The translations under genes and the position numbers were made by a program. A model generated the notes under the pieces. The model worked only from the letters and a program-made list of their open reading frames with translations, made no database searches and was not told the DNA's origin. A stretch of 64,000 bases of DNA from Dicyema japonicum (lineage: Eukaryota > Dicyemida > Rhombozoa > Dicyemidae), in the NCBI GenBank assembly GCA_011109175.1, contig RDEW01000018.1, positions 1,106,697 through 1,170,696 of the forward strand, in the 5' to 3' direction. This document shows, piece after piece, positions 23,161 through 36,934 of the stretch (positions within the stretch are counted from its first letter, which is position 1; every line of letters starts with the position of its first letter).

Positions 23161-24991
23161 GTGGTTAAAAAAAGTTCTTAAAAGTGAACAATAATATAAG
23201 TAAAATTATAATTCTAAGTAATACTGAGGTAAAGTCTGGTTACAATCGATTACTTCTAGGAAAACTTTTGGGTGAAAATCCTCGATCGAGGATAACTCAA
23301 GTACTTTGAAGTTTTTAATGTGCTAGATATTGTTTTTTAAAAATGATAATGTTTTTAAAAAGCTTTTAAGTTTTCTCTAGTCAGTCGCATCTTCCAAATC
23401 TCGAGTAATTTACTTACAGAGTCGCTATTCATTTTCTATTGAAGTAATCTGTCTCCTCAATTTAAAACCGTAACTCTAGCTACAGACCTGCCCCCTATTT
23501 TAAAAAGATATTAAATATTTACTTATAAATTTAGACGCATAATAAAATACTGATTATTTTTATGTATTTATTTTAATAAATCAGCTTTTTAGGCGGAATG
23601 TTTTTCGAGGGTCAAAAGGGTCCTACGAAAGGTGTACCTGCGGTGAATAATTAAATAAAATTATTTTCTTGTAAGATAACTCCGAGCATAAACAAAATTA
23701 TTAAAAAAAAACTTCAGAAAATTATAAGTACACCTCCTCTCGAATCCGGATAAATGGCACAACACGAAAAACCCTGAGAAAAATATCGAATCGCCACGTT
23801 TTTTCTAAAAATTACGATTTCTGTTGAACATGTAAAAGTTAATTTTTTTAGATTTTATTGTTAAATTTTTGAGAACATGCAGAAACAAAGGTAATCAGGT
23901 TCCAAGCGCCAATAGTTAATAGACATTTCTGCAAACGATGGCAATCCTTTAAAAACCATCCGTTCTTGGGGTCTCTGCGTGCGCCACAATCGCATTCGTT
24001 TTTTCAGATTTTTGTATATTATTATCCAGAGTCTAGAACAAGCAAAAGTCTAGGTTCACTCAAATTTATTTATTCAGAAACGGAAGCCACCCTGACTGCG
24101 TGATTATTCCCTCTCAGGATTTTAGGCTAGATTCGCTCAAATATACAGGAGTGCTCGTAGAGATCTCGAATGCGTGTAGAAATCCGATTCCCTTGACGAC
24201 CCAAGAGCGTAGGGGAACCTGATGTTTCTACTGTTCTTGTGGGCTTGTAAAAATCGTTCCCCCCATTTCAATATTAAAAAAGTATGCAATTTATTTATAA
24301 AATACTGTCTTAATTGTCTATTAATATTTGCAGGATTGAAAGTTACCCCCATGATCCAAATCCAATAACGGATTGAAAGTTACCCCCTGATCCAAATCCA
24401 ATGATATGAAACAGCCATACCTCATTCTGGGCTCGTTATTCGGCAAACTAAAACATTGCATAATCAGAAGATACATTTATTAAGTCATTTTAAGGGGTAA
24501 GAACGACGTGCAGTCAATAATTAGACAATAGTTGATAAATGGCGTGTAGACAATATTTTGTTTATAAAAGTCAAAATTCAACAATCCAATCAATGGTGTA
24601 TAATTCACAAAGTACTTCGGGAAACATACTTTTTGTTTCAATTTGGTTGAAAGTGTTGTTCAAGAATACTTAAACAAAAATCCAATAACTCTGTGATCTG
24701 GTTTATTTCTGAACAAAGGCAAAAGTCAAATACAGTGCATGCTAACATGAAATCCCCTCAAAGACACTGAAAGGATGATTTGGTAAATTGTCAAGTCTAA
24801 ATATTAGCAAACAGGTAAACCTAAAGATTAAAGTCCGAAATTAGAATTAATTTTAGTTTGAATGAAATTTACCTTCAAATTGCCGAATTGTGGTAATCCA
24901 TCATATAAATGAAAAGAACAGCCGAATTTTAGACCTAAAATAAAGCAACACGTTTTCCTAAGTTTTACTGATTTTACGTATATCGACGTGA
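23161..24991. other. No gene recognised upstream of the homeobox gene
   Basis: AT-rich. A 37-38 bp tandem duplication is at about 24333-24405 (ggattgaaagttaccccc). Regulatory sequence for the homeobox gene may lie here, but I cannot point to a site. Confidence 0.4.
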
Positions 24992-25743
<752 letters not shown>

Positions 25744-28334
25744 CAGATAGTAGGGAAGAGAACCCCAGAATCCAAAAAAGAAATAGTTTTTATTATTTTT
25801 AATTTAGTCAAAAACAAACTAAAAAACAAAAATTTCCCAAAATATGATAATTGGTGATTTAAATTTTGGAATAAATCATATTTTGCTAAGTGATAACCTG
25901 ATTTAGTTTTATGCCTTGTGTATTTACCCCCGGTCCCTCAACTGGCTAACAAAAGAGTAAAAGCCAAGACGGACGCTCTCACTGATCGATAAGGTGATCT
26001 AGTGGGGGAGGTTAAAGGCGGGTCAGGAAATGAGAAGAGGTAACCCTGGTCTTTAAGAAAGAAGGAAGGGCGATTAAACTGAGATTTAGTTTTTTAAGCC
26101 CTCGTTGTTACCTTAAAGGAAGTTATGGGAACGATTATTTTAAAGGTCCCTAACTTTTTTTTGATTCCCAAATCTCATTTTAACATTAATATAAAAAATA
26201 TTGACCTCTTCTAACTGGGGACCTGTCTTGAGGTAGGGGGAATTCCCTCTCAATCACGAGATCTGCTTACTTAATACACTTTAATGATCAAGTTTTGGAA
26301 TATTTTATATCTGAAAGCCACTTATTTTTGAATTTGTTTGAAATTATTGATTTTATATTAATCAACATTGTTAACTATTTTTTAACCTGGGGGAAATTTA
26401 TTATGGTAAAATTGGGGACTGTTCGTCTTCAAGTTCGTCGTAGCGGAAGCCTCGGGATTCTTGGATGCAACCTTCATACGCCCCAGTGGATTATTTAGCA
26501 TTAGAGGATTACTGACTGAGCACATTTCAATGAAAATCGTAAATAGAACTGTTGCCAGGAAATAATACTTTGTTCATTTCTTTAATAAAAAAATAAAATT
26601 GTTCAAAGAGAAAGGGTAAAGCCAAAGTGACTGATTCCTTTATCCTGACGCATTCCAGATGAACCTTTAAGACGATGATTCAAAGGACCTTGCTCGGGGA
26701 GCTAAGGTCGATTCCAGAACTCGTCGCCTGGAACAAAATTGTCTCCAGATGGAATGAATATTTGAATAAAATGGTTAATTTTTACAATTTTCAAAATTAA
26801 ATTATAACCCCTGTTTTTCTAAACTGAACAACCTTTAGTAATCACGTCATCAAGACAGTCGCTCCCAGAGATCCTTCCACCCTCATGTTGAGATAAATGC
26901 CACTAATTGCGTAATCTCTAAATAAATTCTCGAATCAACCAGAATTTTCTAAAAATTTATTTTTATTAAATATGTCAAAGTTAGATATTTACGAATTTGT
27001 GATAAATCAGAATATCTATAATTATAAAATTATCATGAAAATCCGATCAAAATGAGATATAAACCGACCATTATGAGATACAAGATTTTTATAAGCGATT
27101 GATCACTAAAACGTGAAAGTTTTTAATATTTTGAATATTATGGGATTTATTATGTCTAAGACACGAAGTATCTAACTGGAGTTTGAAGACACGGAACGGC
27201 TAAAATGGATCTTTGCTGCGTCATATTTTTGTTTTAATCATCTGTTTGTGGTGTTTCAAGGTAATTCCGATATCATTCTCATAATTAATATCAAAGGCCC
27301 TAAAATTTTTGATTTATTCATTTTGCAAAAAAAACGTGTTGAATTTAAAAAAAACAAAAATGGTGATTAGAAGGCCCCAGCCCTGAGCATGGCTATTCCC
27401 TCTGAACTGGAAATCCGCTCGAATATTCGACAGATTTTTGAGTGAATCCTTAACTCATACAGTCATCAAACTACGAGTATATTTTGCAAATTTATTTTTT
27501 GTTTGAAATCTGCGGAAGATCATAAACATTGGCACCGAAAATCAATTTGGTCCGTCCAGTTGTTTGGGAGATTCAGGTTACTCTCAAAATCATTTAGATA
27601 ATTTAACCCCCTTCCCCTCAACGCGTATGTTAACCAAATTAATCGAGATTTTGAGGGTCAACGACTTTCAGTTATGTTGTTTTCACTCTTGAAAAACTGT
27701 TTGACCACGTGACATTTAGTTTTCGTGAAACACTTTTATTTTGACTTAAAAGGTTAGTAGGATTGGAATGAGTAATTCAACTATTAATTTGTCAGATTAA
27801 AAAATTAGGTTTTGATTTTAACCACGTGGATACTGTCTCCATGTCTGGGAACGTGTACTAAAGTCTAGAAAAGATTGAAGTTGGAAGTTTTTTTAATTAT
27901 CATTGAAAGTCACATGCTGTCACAGGCGTTATGCTCATCGAAAAACTCTGAGTCTTATTATCTGGTCTCGGACCCTATGTCTGGCTGGACAAGTATGCCA
28001 ATCATAGAAAACCAACATATGCGCAAGTGCGTACCCCACAAAAAAAAGTTTTAACCTAGGAAGGACTTGTGAGTATATTATATGAGACATGGATGAATGT
28101 TTTGAGAATGGATAACTATCAAAGGGAGAACGTCTGCTTGTGTTGACTAAGTCCATCCTCAGATAGTCTATTACGTGACACAAGGACTCGACCCTCACGG
28201 GTGGGATCTGTTTGAATTGAACTTCACTGAAAGCTCCATCTTTCGGATTCGAACCCATGACTGTCAGATCCGACGTCATCAGACATACGTTCAGTCTGAA
28301 AGACTGGATCACATATTTATTTATTTAATAATAA
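25744..28334. other. No gene recognised; one dispersed repeat
   Basis: Apart from the repeat at 26630-26740, I find no family. A tRNA-like B-box (ggattcgaacccatgac, 28236-28252) lies in a stretch without a clear partner A-box. Confidence 0.4.
26630..26740. repeat. Dispersed repeat family (copy 2)
   Basis: Parallels 19840-19950: tcctgacgcattccag at the left and attccagaactcgtcgcc at the right, with a diverged centre. Confidence 0.5.
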
Positions 28335-28482
28335 AGTGGCAGTCGAGACGTCTGGTGCCGCGGGAATTATCACAGCCTCTTTCCTGAAGGAAATCGGGGG
28401 AAATTGGTGCATCATAAGAAAGACGTGCGGGAAACAGTCTGGCTGAGGCAACGAATTGGGATTGCAGGTGTCCGCAGAAAAA
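28335..28482 (+). pseudogene. REL-RT retroelement, terminal fragment
   Basis: Reads VAVETSGAAGIITASFLKEI and, one base out of frame, RETVWLRQRIGIAGVR. This is the C-terminal signature of the family (VAIETSG...GPxTxxFL, WLxxRxxxAxxRGN). A purely 3' remnant. Confidence 0.65.
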
Positions 28483-28712
28483 AAAAATTATTAAATTAAT
28501 TACATAAAAAATAATAAGAAGGCCTATCATATCAAATATAACAATTAACTTAATTGATTTTTCATTTTACATTTAATTTATTTAATTTAATTAACTTTAT
28601 TAATTTTTCATTTTATTATTTTTATTTTTTAACAAAGAAACAAAATGTCAGTTGAGTAAGCCGTCTGCGTGCTTCATTAATTTTTCACTTTATGTTATGT
28701 TATCCAATTAAG

Positions 28713-28976
28713 TCATGTCCGACCCTTGGAGATCTCACGAACAAGTTTCTTCCACTCTCCCCGATCCGTCGAAATTTGGAGCAGCCTTAATATAGGCATT
28801 CCCGTGACGTCTTCCACCGTGGATAGCCACCGAGTCCTCGGGTCGACCAGGTCTTCTCTCCCAGTAATATTACTCAGCATAGTGTTTCTCTCCAGGGAAT
28901 CAGAGCGGATAACATGCCCAAAGAACGCCAATCTGTGTTTTACGATTCTTCCTTCTAGGGAATTGTCCGTCTCCAC
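28713..28976 (-). mobile_element. RTE-like LINE C-terminal fragment
   Basis: Minus strand reads RIVKHRLAFFGHVIRSDSLE, then RTRWLSTVEDVTGMPI and RGEWKKLVREIS. This is the typical end of endonuclease-RT LINE polyproteins (LxWFGHVxR...RxRWxD..W..xV). About 87 codons are open. Confidence 0.75.
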
Positions 28977-29993
28977 ACGTTTGAGTACATAGTTTCATTT
29001 ACATTTAATTTAATTAACTTTATTAATTTTTAATTTTACATTTAATTTATTTGATTTTAAATCTAATAAGTTTATTCGTTCGTGTAATTGTTACCAGTTG
29101 GAACAAAACAATCAATATAATCTAGCTGAAAGAATTCAGTGGTTGTTAACAAAATAAACACATGGAATTAGAAGGAAGATTCTGGAACTTTGAGCCCTCC
29201 TTTCCGAGAATCGGGCTGACCTCACTCTCATCAAGTAATCCAAAATTTCATCCTCCACGCCAACACCTTCCTTCTTCGGATATATAGTGAGACCATGTGG
29301 AGGCCTACTCAGTTGTGGAGAACGGTATACCCTTCATGGACGTAAGTCAACGAACCTCAGAGCTTTTGGGCTCAGACAATACTATGGAGTAGGCTACCAT
29401 CAAAATCCAGCTGTTCACGTCTCATTGGTTAATTGTCAATTTATACATTCTCCACAAGGATCCTGTACAACATCTAACACCTTCAATCTACCCTGCCTGC
29501 ACATTTCCCAGTTTGTCGTGCTCCACAGTTCTCTGACAGTCGAGGTGAGTTCATCGTAAATGGTCTTATTGATATGATTACACACAAGAACGCCATTAAG
29601 GAGCACTGATAGCTACACATATTTGAATTTAATTTTATGCTCCCCTCTTTAGCACGAGTCGCTTCGTGAAATGTGAATTATGGTTTTTCCAACGACCACA
29701 GTCCCATCTTATGTTAAGAAGATTTCGAGGACGTCGGCGTTTCCCTGCGCGAGTTCCACGTTAATATATATTATTACCCCGGATCACTGGGTCAAAGACA
29801 CTGAAAGTTTGAGCCGATACCATGTACAATGAGAAGAGCTGTACAGGATTCTCCACCCCTACGGACTCGTCCACTCCCTTGTCGGTCTGGGATCCCTTAG
29901 TTAGTTGAGAACGTTAATAAATGAGATTTAATTATTAATGAAATTATACAATTAATAAAAATTTAATAAAAATTTAAAGTTAATAATAATAAA
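28977..29993. other. No gene recognised
   Basis: 29287-29559 is open on the plus strand but shows no conserved motif. 29880-29990 is AT-rich and immediately precedes the ATP synthase g start. Confidence 0.4.
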
Positions 29994-30460
29994 ATGTCTT
30001 ATGTGAGTCGATGATGTTGTAATTATTTTAGTTGTCATCCGTGAAATCAGTACTACAGCGTGGAGGGTCATATCTGAAACCAATTGTAAGCAAGTCTACC
30101 TCTGTTGTTTGCAAAGTTGCACAGAGAACTCAGGCATACGCAGCTGATGTCATAAGACCCGCTCTAAACACCCGTATTGGACAATTGTTAACATCTATTG
30201 AAATAAGAAATGCACTTAACTGTGCGAAGGTAGAGCTACGTCCCCCCAATTTTACGGAAATGTCTCGATTCTCTAGGGAAATGAACCAATTTGTTCGTTA
30301 TATGAGCGAGAGACATTACAGGCAGCTGACAGTATCTGAATTCTTTATAGGATTTTGTGTGTTTGTTGAAGTGATGTGTTGGTTCTTTGTTGGGGAAGTT
30401 ATTGGAAGGCGATCACTCATTGGTTATGATGTCCCCGGTTGTCGTAACTTTGGTCATTAA
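29994..30460 (+). CDS. ATP5MG: Mitochondrial ATP synthase subunit g
   Basis: Small inner-membrane subunit of the F-type ATP synthase Fo sector, involved in dimerisation. Exon 1 is ATG-TCT-TAT (29994-30002), followed by a 29-nt GT-AG intron (30003-30031) and exon 2 (30032-30460, stop TAA), 145 aa in total. Diagnostic sequence: CAKVELRPPNFTEMSR, QLTVSEFFIGFCVFVEVM and CWFFVGEVIGRRSLIGYDV. These match the conserved KVELxPP... and WFxVGExIGxRxxIGYDV of the animal protein, and the last includes the single membrane helix with its GxxxG-like region. The N-terminal extension is longer than in vertebrates. The reading frame is intact. Confidence 0.92.
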
Positions 30461-31186
30461 TTGTTACTAATTATTAATAATTCTAATAAAGATAATTTAT
30501 TAATTTTGGCTCTTAACCGAAGACATGGGGTAAAAGTCATCTCGAGGACATTGACGAGAAGATCACTGCTATCCAGGTAAGGGAGTGTAGTGACGGAATT
30601 GTGAATCACTGGAAGGACGCAACTGTCACCAAACACTCTGGAAATCCTGATTCGTCTAAACGCTGGAAAATGTCTGCTACGCCGGTCACTTCTCTGTTTG
30701 GGCTCAAGGGAGGAAACGCCGAACCAGGTGAAGGCTTTGCTGAAACTAAGGGGTAACATAGTTATCTACTTCTGGTCTTTACTTATGGTTTCTATTTCAA
30801 AACTTAGATTTCTGATGTCTCTTGAATCCACCAAGAAGTGGTACGAATGAATACACAAGCGTGGTAGAGCTGTCAGTTTACCAGCGCGAGTGCGGGCAAG
30901 ATGACTTGTGAGACACCGGAAACCTTAAGCTCTGAACAAAACAAGTTTTGGATGACCTCGGTTCAAATAAATTCCTAATTTTTAAGTTAAAAATTAATTT
31001 CTTATAAATATCTTAGACCACAAAAAAAATAGAAATTCATAAAGAATAGAAAGTAAAAATCTATTTGAAGGATTTCAACTCGATGCTTACGGATGCTTCA
31101 ACTCCGTCAACAGTGTTAAACTTGTGGATAATATTTTCGTCATCATCATCCCACTCAATCTCAGTGGACCCGATCTCAACTAACTA
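30461..31186. other. No gene recognised
   Basis: Convergent 3' flanks of ATP synthase g and the intersectin-like gene. No convincing motif on either strand. Confidence 0.4.
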
Positions 31187-34100
31187 TTACTCCCAAAACA
31201 TACAATTTGGACTGAAGAACATGGGGTAGTATATCAGCAGTTGTATTGGTGGACAGGAATGAGCTGCAATTTGGAAATGAAAGGGGGAGTCGGCCCACAA
31301 AATGAGTCCATTAATCACAGTACTGAGGGAGGCCTCCATCGTGAATCCCTCGATAGTCAGATTACAGTGATGAGGACGGTCAGACCAGAGGGTAAAGTCA
31401 GAACCAAAGTCGACAGAATTCAGTTTGATTCTCAGTATCTTATTGATAGTGAGCCCCGATGAAGAGAAGCAGAGATCATTCTTGGTATTCAAATACATGG
31501 AAAGAGCAGCTTGGTATTTATCCACCAACTCTAAACTGACAGTGATACAATCGACTACCAGTCATCAGTTTTTAAGGCTCTCAGAGACATCGACTTCGTG
31601 TGATAGTAAACCACGAGTAGGTTTCTGTCATTGATGGAGCATTTAAAGTCTGAAAGGGGAGTCAACTTTAATAAAACGGAAAATCAACAGGCATGTGGAG
31701 AATCAGAGAAGACTCACATTTGTTGTCAAACACGTCCGAATGTGTCCCCGTGAACAAGGTCATGAGGACCATGTCATTGAAAACCAAAATTAGCACGTTC
31801 TTGTTCGGTTTATACTGCAATGAGTGAGAATTGTGCCTTAAAGAGGGAGTGATGAACGAGGACTCGTTTTCCAAGGAAATTCGTGTCTGAGGTGATCTTG
31901 AATGGCTCCTTTGTACCGAATTCCCCAAATTCCAACCGTTTGTTGACCCATTTCGGTTTTTCCGCGTTGATCAAGTCGCTGAACAAATCGTCGACTTCTC
32001 TGGAAAAGGAATCGATCATAGACTTTGCCTTCATAAGATTGGGGTCCTTAACTTTTTTAGAAATCTTGGAATAACAGATCTGGTCAACCTCACTAATACT
32101 TAGGGAATATAAGCACAATCTCTGAACTGGCTGGAGAAACATGGTTTGAAGGTGTACTTTACTCTTGCCAGTCCTTTCCTAAATGTAAGAAGGCTCAGTT
32201 ACTTCTATTCTAGACAACCCATCGTCGGCACCATTCAGGAGTTTCCCCAGTATGTGGGAGTCACTTACGTACTGTTTGTATGGGGAGAGACGAGGGAACT
32301 GGAATACAGCAAAATTATACATTTTCAACAAGAATGTCCCCAATGTTGGGTGATCCCGTCAATATTCGATCCCGCAAGGATCTACAGTAAGAAAACGGTT
32401 ACTTGGCCAAGGAAACATGAACTTCCATAATTTCCTCAATATTTGAGAACAACGATCTCCTCTGATCAGTACATTCAGCCAATCCTTTACTAATTTCAGT
32501 CAAAATAGCAAAATAGTCCCCAGTCTGAGTTTCCTCCGCGACAAACCGGTTAACGGCATCCATTCCTACTTAATTTGTAATAAAAAAGTAAATAATAATT
32601 TATTAATCGAAATGTTAGACTTAATAGGTACATTCAAGACACGACTGGGGAAACCATCCAGTCTGGTGCTCGGTATTCCGTCCAAAACACATATTTCCCC
32701 TCTTCCCATGATTTCCACATATTCTCCAGCTTTCAGGCTCAAATGACTACGCAGGGACTTGAATAATCACACATACACAAACGGATTCATTAACTGACTC
32801 CACCTGTCTATGAACCCCCAATAATACTTGTATTTGCTGAATAAAATTCTATGGAAAAATCCCCACGCGTCCAGCAATTTCTCCCTCACACCAATCCTCG
32901 TCCACAACAGTGGTCATCAACACCACATCCCCAATTTGCAAATCAAGGTCTCCTTCTTCTTCCCCGTCGAATTTATATTTAGCAACAACGAACACTACAA
33001 TGACTCCTCCACAAACCTGAATTCCCGGGAAACGACTTATCTCCACCAAGCTCAATCACATGTGACCGGGGGAACCACTCAATCTGAATATAATAGCTAA
33101 TATACAGAGTCATTGACCCTCCCAATCCACCACGGAGAGTCTTCTACCGTTTTATCTAACAGTTCAAATCTCTGCCCTTTAACAAATGACACGTGGTTTG
33201 ATTTACTCCCCTTAAAGTCCATGGTTGCTTCAACCATTCCTATCACTTTCCCCCACCAGTCTCATTAATGCCCCCTTGTATTACGCGGGAAGAATTATCC
33301 TCATTCATAATCCCCCAGTCCACGTTTCCAGAAATATCCTCATTCATAATCCCCCAGTCCACGTGTCCAGAATTATCCTCATTCACAATCCCCCAGTCCA
33401 CGTGTCCAGAATTATCCTCATTCAAATTCTGCCAGTCTATCTGGTTGATATTGTCTTCAAGATTCACATCTTGTATGTCCGAGAAATTATTCCCCCATGA
33501 GATACAATTATCAAAAAAGGGGGTAAATCTAAATCACAACTCAATTATACGGCTTATCCTTCTTCGTGACACTCTGTTCCATTACCTTGTTAACCAACAT
33601 GACCCGCTCACTTATGGCTTTAATTTTCAGCACATTTGAGTTATCAGCCGTCCCAGCATTAGCCAGTTCTACCTTCAGTCTCTACCACTAACAACAGGTA
33701 TAACCTCAATCTCCTGAAGGAGCCGTTCTATTTCGCCCTCAACCTTCCGTTTGAGCTCTAATATTCTCTGAGATTCCTCTGACTCAAACTTATATTCTTG
33801 TATGACACGTGATATTTCTTCCTTTTGAGAATCTATGTCAAAGGAGGTCCTTCTAGACTTTGATGGCACGGGTAGGGAAATCTGTCTATTACGAATAATA
33901 CACGTGGTTTATATCACTTTGACGTGGTTGGTAACTCATGTGGGTGAATCTGCTGAGTCGTCCTTTGGGGTAATCTCGGCTGTTGGGGATGCACAGACTG
34001 ACGTTGAGGATCTAATCAGTGATAAAACGTAGTACCACAAGACCACATTTCACCTGACTTGGGGAAACTGTCCACCTGACCAACCGAATGACCCCAATTT

Positions 34101-35054
34101 GGCTGAAGATTTTGAGGAATTGTCCTTTCATTTTGAGGTTGGGGATCTTATAAGTCATAAACGTGATACCATTAGACCACATTGGACCTGATTGGGGGAA
34201 ATTGTCCACTCGAGCAACCGGATGACTCCAATTTGGTTGAAACATCTACAAACATTAAAATATTATACACCCGCCTGATGGGACATGTGGGTTGCCTGAG
34301 GAAACGTAGTGGAATCGTCGATCCCACGTGAGCCAGCCAATCCAGGTAGACCCCATCGATCACATGACCTAGGAACCTCACTTAACGAGGATGTATTGTC
34401 CGGGACATTCTTGGATGACTGATTCCACTTGATATTTGACTGAGAATGTTTGGCTTGGGGGACAATTTGGGAAGAATCTGACCAGAGAATTGATTTTTCG
34501 GGGAATGTCAGATTTGATGGAGGTTCTTGCCTGTCAGTTGTTTGGTTAGGTTCAAGCCACCCTATACAAGTCCTACTCTGGACGGGTGAGGCTTTGGGAC
34601 AAGTGTCCTTAACATCATTATGGCCATGGTACCTTAACATTTGACTTAGTGACCTTTGTGATCGAAAATTCTTTGAGTTGTTGAGTAAAGTCCAATTCCA
34701 CAGTCTTTTTGAAGAAATTATTGATGGAATGAGTCAGTTGTACTGGCAGTTTTTCAGGTACCTTCTCCCCAACCATGACGGCAGTGATGACTTTCATTAC
34801 ACAGCAAAACTGGGATTCGTCAAGACTACCAGATTTAGACGTGTCCACCAAATCCCTTGAATAACGAATAGCGATAACCATATTTGGGCTAACCTATTGT
34901 CTGGCAGCTTAGATTTACTCAAAAGAGGACCCAGGATTTGGCCTACAATGTTACGATAGGGACTACCAGAGACAACCCCATTTATTGGATTTAATCTGCT
35001 AAATTGGTTCCGCCATTTTGATATTTCATTATCAGAACAGATCCAAATCACCAT
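31187..35054 (-). CDS. Intersectin-like EH/SH3/DH/PH protein, many micro-introns
   Basis: Intersectins are endocytic scaffolds whose DH-PH module activates Cdc42. Domains in order on the minus strand: EH (35054-34700: QFSRLNPINGVVSGS, LPDNRLAQIW, then SKSGSLDESQF); a Ser/Pro-rich linker (34640-34263); a 134-bp duplication; coiled coil (33869-33560: ILELKRKVEGEIERLLQEIE); a 13-residue repeat (33430-33300); SH3-1 (SFVKGQRFELLDK, DSPWWIGRV); SH3-2 (AKYKFDGEEEGDLDLQIGD, DEDWCEGEIAGRVGIFP, second Trp replaced by Cys); a third SH3-like stretch (HLSLKAGEYVEIMG); DH (about 32575-31950: FVAEETQTGDYFAIL, LQTMFLQPVQRL); PH (VLVHHSLFKAQFS, VLILVFNDMVLM). Introns resolved include 34856-34878 (23 nt) and others of 21-25 nt. 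Several joins in the DH/PH part remain unresolved, and no C2 domain is seen. It may be intact, or decayed at its 3' end. Confidence 0.75.
33280..33435 (-). repeat. 39-bp coding minisatellite (13-aa repeat)
   Basis: About four tandem 39-bp units on the minus strand encode NEDNSGHVDWGIV/M variants within the intersectin-like gene. Frame is kept because the unit is a multiple of three. Confidence 0.85.
34026..34255. repeat. Diverged 134-bp direct duplication
   Basis: Segments starting at 34026 and 34160 align over about 95 bp (accac...gaccacatt, ggggaaa.tgtccac, accaa.cg.atgac.ccaatttgg). Divergence is noticeable, so it is older than the other duplications. It lies inside the intersectin-like gene. 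Confidence 0.65.
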
Positions 35055-35141
35055 ATCTAAATTCTAATTTTATTTATTAAAATATTTTTAATTAAAAAAA
35101 ATTATTTTTAATTAATAAAATTAGAAATCAATTAAAACAAG

Positions 35142-35540
35142 GACGCCCTGACGGCATGACCTCCTTTCCTTTCGAGCGAGGGCGAAACCTTGTATGGGGT
35201 GTGACCTGTGTCTGCTCTTTCGCCCCAAGCAAAAAAAATAATTCACCGGGAAGACCTTCTTCTCAAGCAGAGGAAATGAAAAATGCTAAGTATTCGGATA
35301 TCAGCGACAGGTACATTTTCGCACCTGTCGCGATTGAAACTTCGGGGAACTTTGGCCCTAAAACGCTGAAGTTCCTGAATCATCTTGGAAAACTACTATC
35401 CGACAAAACTGTGATCTTCGTGAGACGAGATGGCTCAAGGAGAGGCTCTCGTTGGCTGTTGTCCGTGGGAATAGCTTATGCATCTCCCAACAGCTGAATA
35501 ATTAAAATTAAAATTAACTATTCTTTTCCTTATAATAAAA
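35142..35540 (+). mobile_element. 5'-truncated REL-RT insertion
   Basis: Nearly identical to 9271-9650 of the long copy, from RRPDG to the 3' UTR and A-rich end, with only a few differences. It has one deleted base (actgtgat instead of actggtgat) that shifts the last 30 codons. 5' truncation with a shared 3' end and A-tail is what target-primed reverse transcription leaves. It ends about 90 bp upstream of the intersectin-like start codon, in that gene's likely promoter. Confidence 0.85.
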
Positions 35541-36429
35541 AAAAAATTTTATACAAGTTTTGTTTAACTGCTTTCAGTAGATATTGATTCTATAAACTCG
35601 TATTATATGATTTGTGAGTTTGTGGTTAAATTTCCTAACAGAAGGCTTCGTTCTGCTGCTTTCATGCAACAAGGTCATTGCGATACAAATAGTCTATCCC
35701 TAGAGTCTCTCAGGAATTTAAGTAGAAATCAGCATACTTTCATGCTGATACAGCCTAGTTCGAGTACAAAGGAGAATTTTATCCTAAAAAGACACTGATT
35801 AGAGACTGGCATAATTCGAGAGACACCATTTGTGAACCCTTCCCGTGAGGATTGTTGAATAGTAAAGAAGGAAATGAAGCATAGTAAATGAAAAAAATCA
35901 ATTCCATTGATTTGTTAATTAAATTATTCAACAATTATTATTCATGAGTTCACTTAGGAGATAATTGTGCTATTGGAATTTTCCCAGGGGACCACAAGAG
36001 ATTGATACGCGAATGAAGATCTAGAGGACAATCTCTTCCAAAATATCACTTTGCCAAAATATTTTTCGTCCTTTCCAATTGTGATCAGTCCTTCCTTGAT
36101 TTTGTCAAAAATCGTTTTAACCTGATTGGAATTTCTGAAAGAATTGTTATAGCATTTAAAGGTGTAACCGGTTTAAACAGCTAGAACTGGACATCTCTCC
36201 CCATGGTTATATCCTACCAGGAATAATCAGACAAGATATTTTGTAAAGAGAGTGAAATAAGTTGTCGAGTATGCGATAAGGGACACAAAATAGTAGAACA
36301 TACAGTGGTATTCAGTCTGCCTACTAGCATGGGTCTTCAATGCATTTGACCAATTTTCTTTAAATGATCTCTTTGATTAATATTTGAACCGAACACCGTT
36401 GTAACGTATGAGTTTTTGGTCTACCAATG
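35541..36429. other. No gene recognised
   Basis: No conserved protein or known repeat is seen on either strand. Confidence 0.4.
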
Positions 36430-36930
36430 AAATCTCTTAAAATAATTAGAACGATGGAGAGAGTCCAGAACGACATAATGAATTTCCTTCACAGAGTGTC
36501 AAAGGCTCTCGATAAGTCTATCTAATGTTGGTGGTATTGTCGTATCTTTGGTGTGGCTGTTGATCTCCCTTCTCGAAAACCGTTTCGGCTTTCTGGTAAG
36601 GATTCCAAAAGGGAGAAGGTTTGTTTTCAAATTTACAAATATAGTTCTTGTAGGTAAGAATCTCCTCTTCAGAAGACCTCGCCATTTTTAGGAAGTTGTG
36701 CTGTATGTCCCCCAGATGTTCCATCACTTTTGTGACATTCAGTCATTGAGCGTATTCCTCAATGATAAGGTGACTGTGCTTCTGTTACGTTTAAGTAGGA
36801 TTCTCAGGGACGTGTTCTGTATGACTTGTAGTTTGTGTGGACTTTGAAAAGATGTAATCCAAACCGCACGTGCATGTTCGATTGTTGGTAGGACATATTT
36901 TTTGTATAATAATTCAAGTGCGTTCTATTC
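36430..36930 (-). mobile_element. Jockey/CR1-like LINE post-RT fragment
   Basis: Minus strand: LELLYKKYVLPTIEHARAVW, LQVIQNTSLRILLKRN, then HNFLKMARSSEEEILTY and ENKPSPFWNPY. It follows the same layout as 38.3 and 42.4 kb (VLPIIEYASTAWI, LVVLQ.RCLIILLRSS, ENKPSPLWR). Confidence 0.7.
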
Positions 36931-36934
36931 CCGG

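Noticed and set aside
28236-28252. Isolated tRNA gene around the ggattcgaaccc sequence
   Set aside because: No A-box at the right distance and no cloverleaf that I can fold.
30457-30759. Minus-strand 100-codon ORF downstream of ATP synthase g
   Set aside because: No family signature, composition like neighbouring non-coding DNA.
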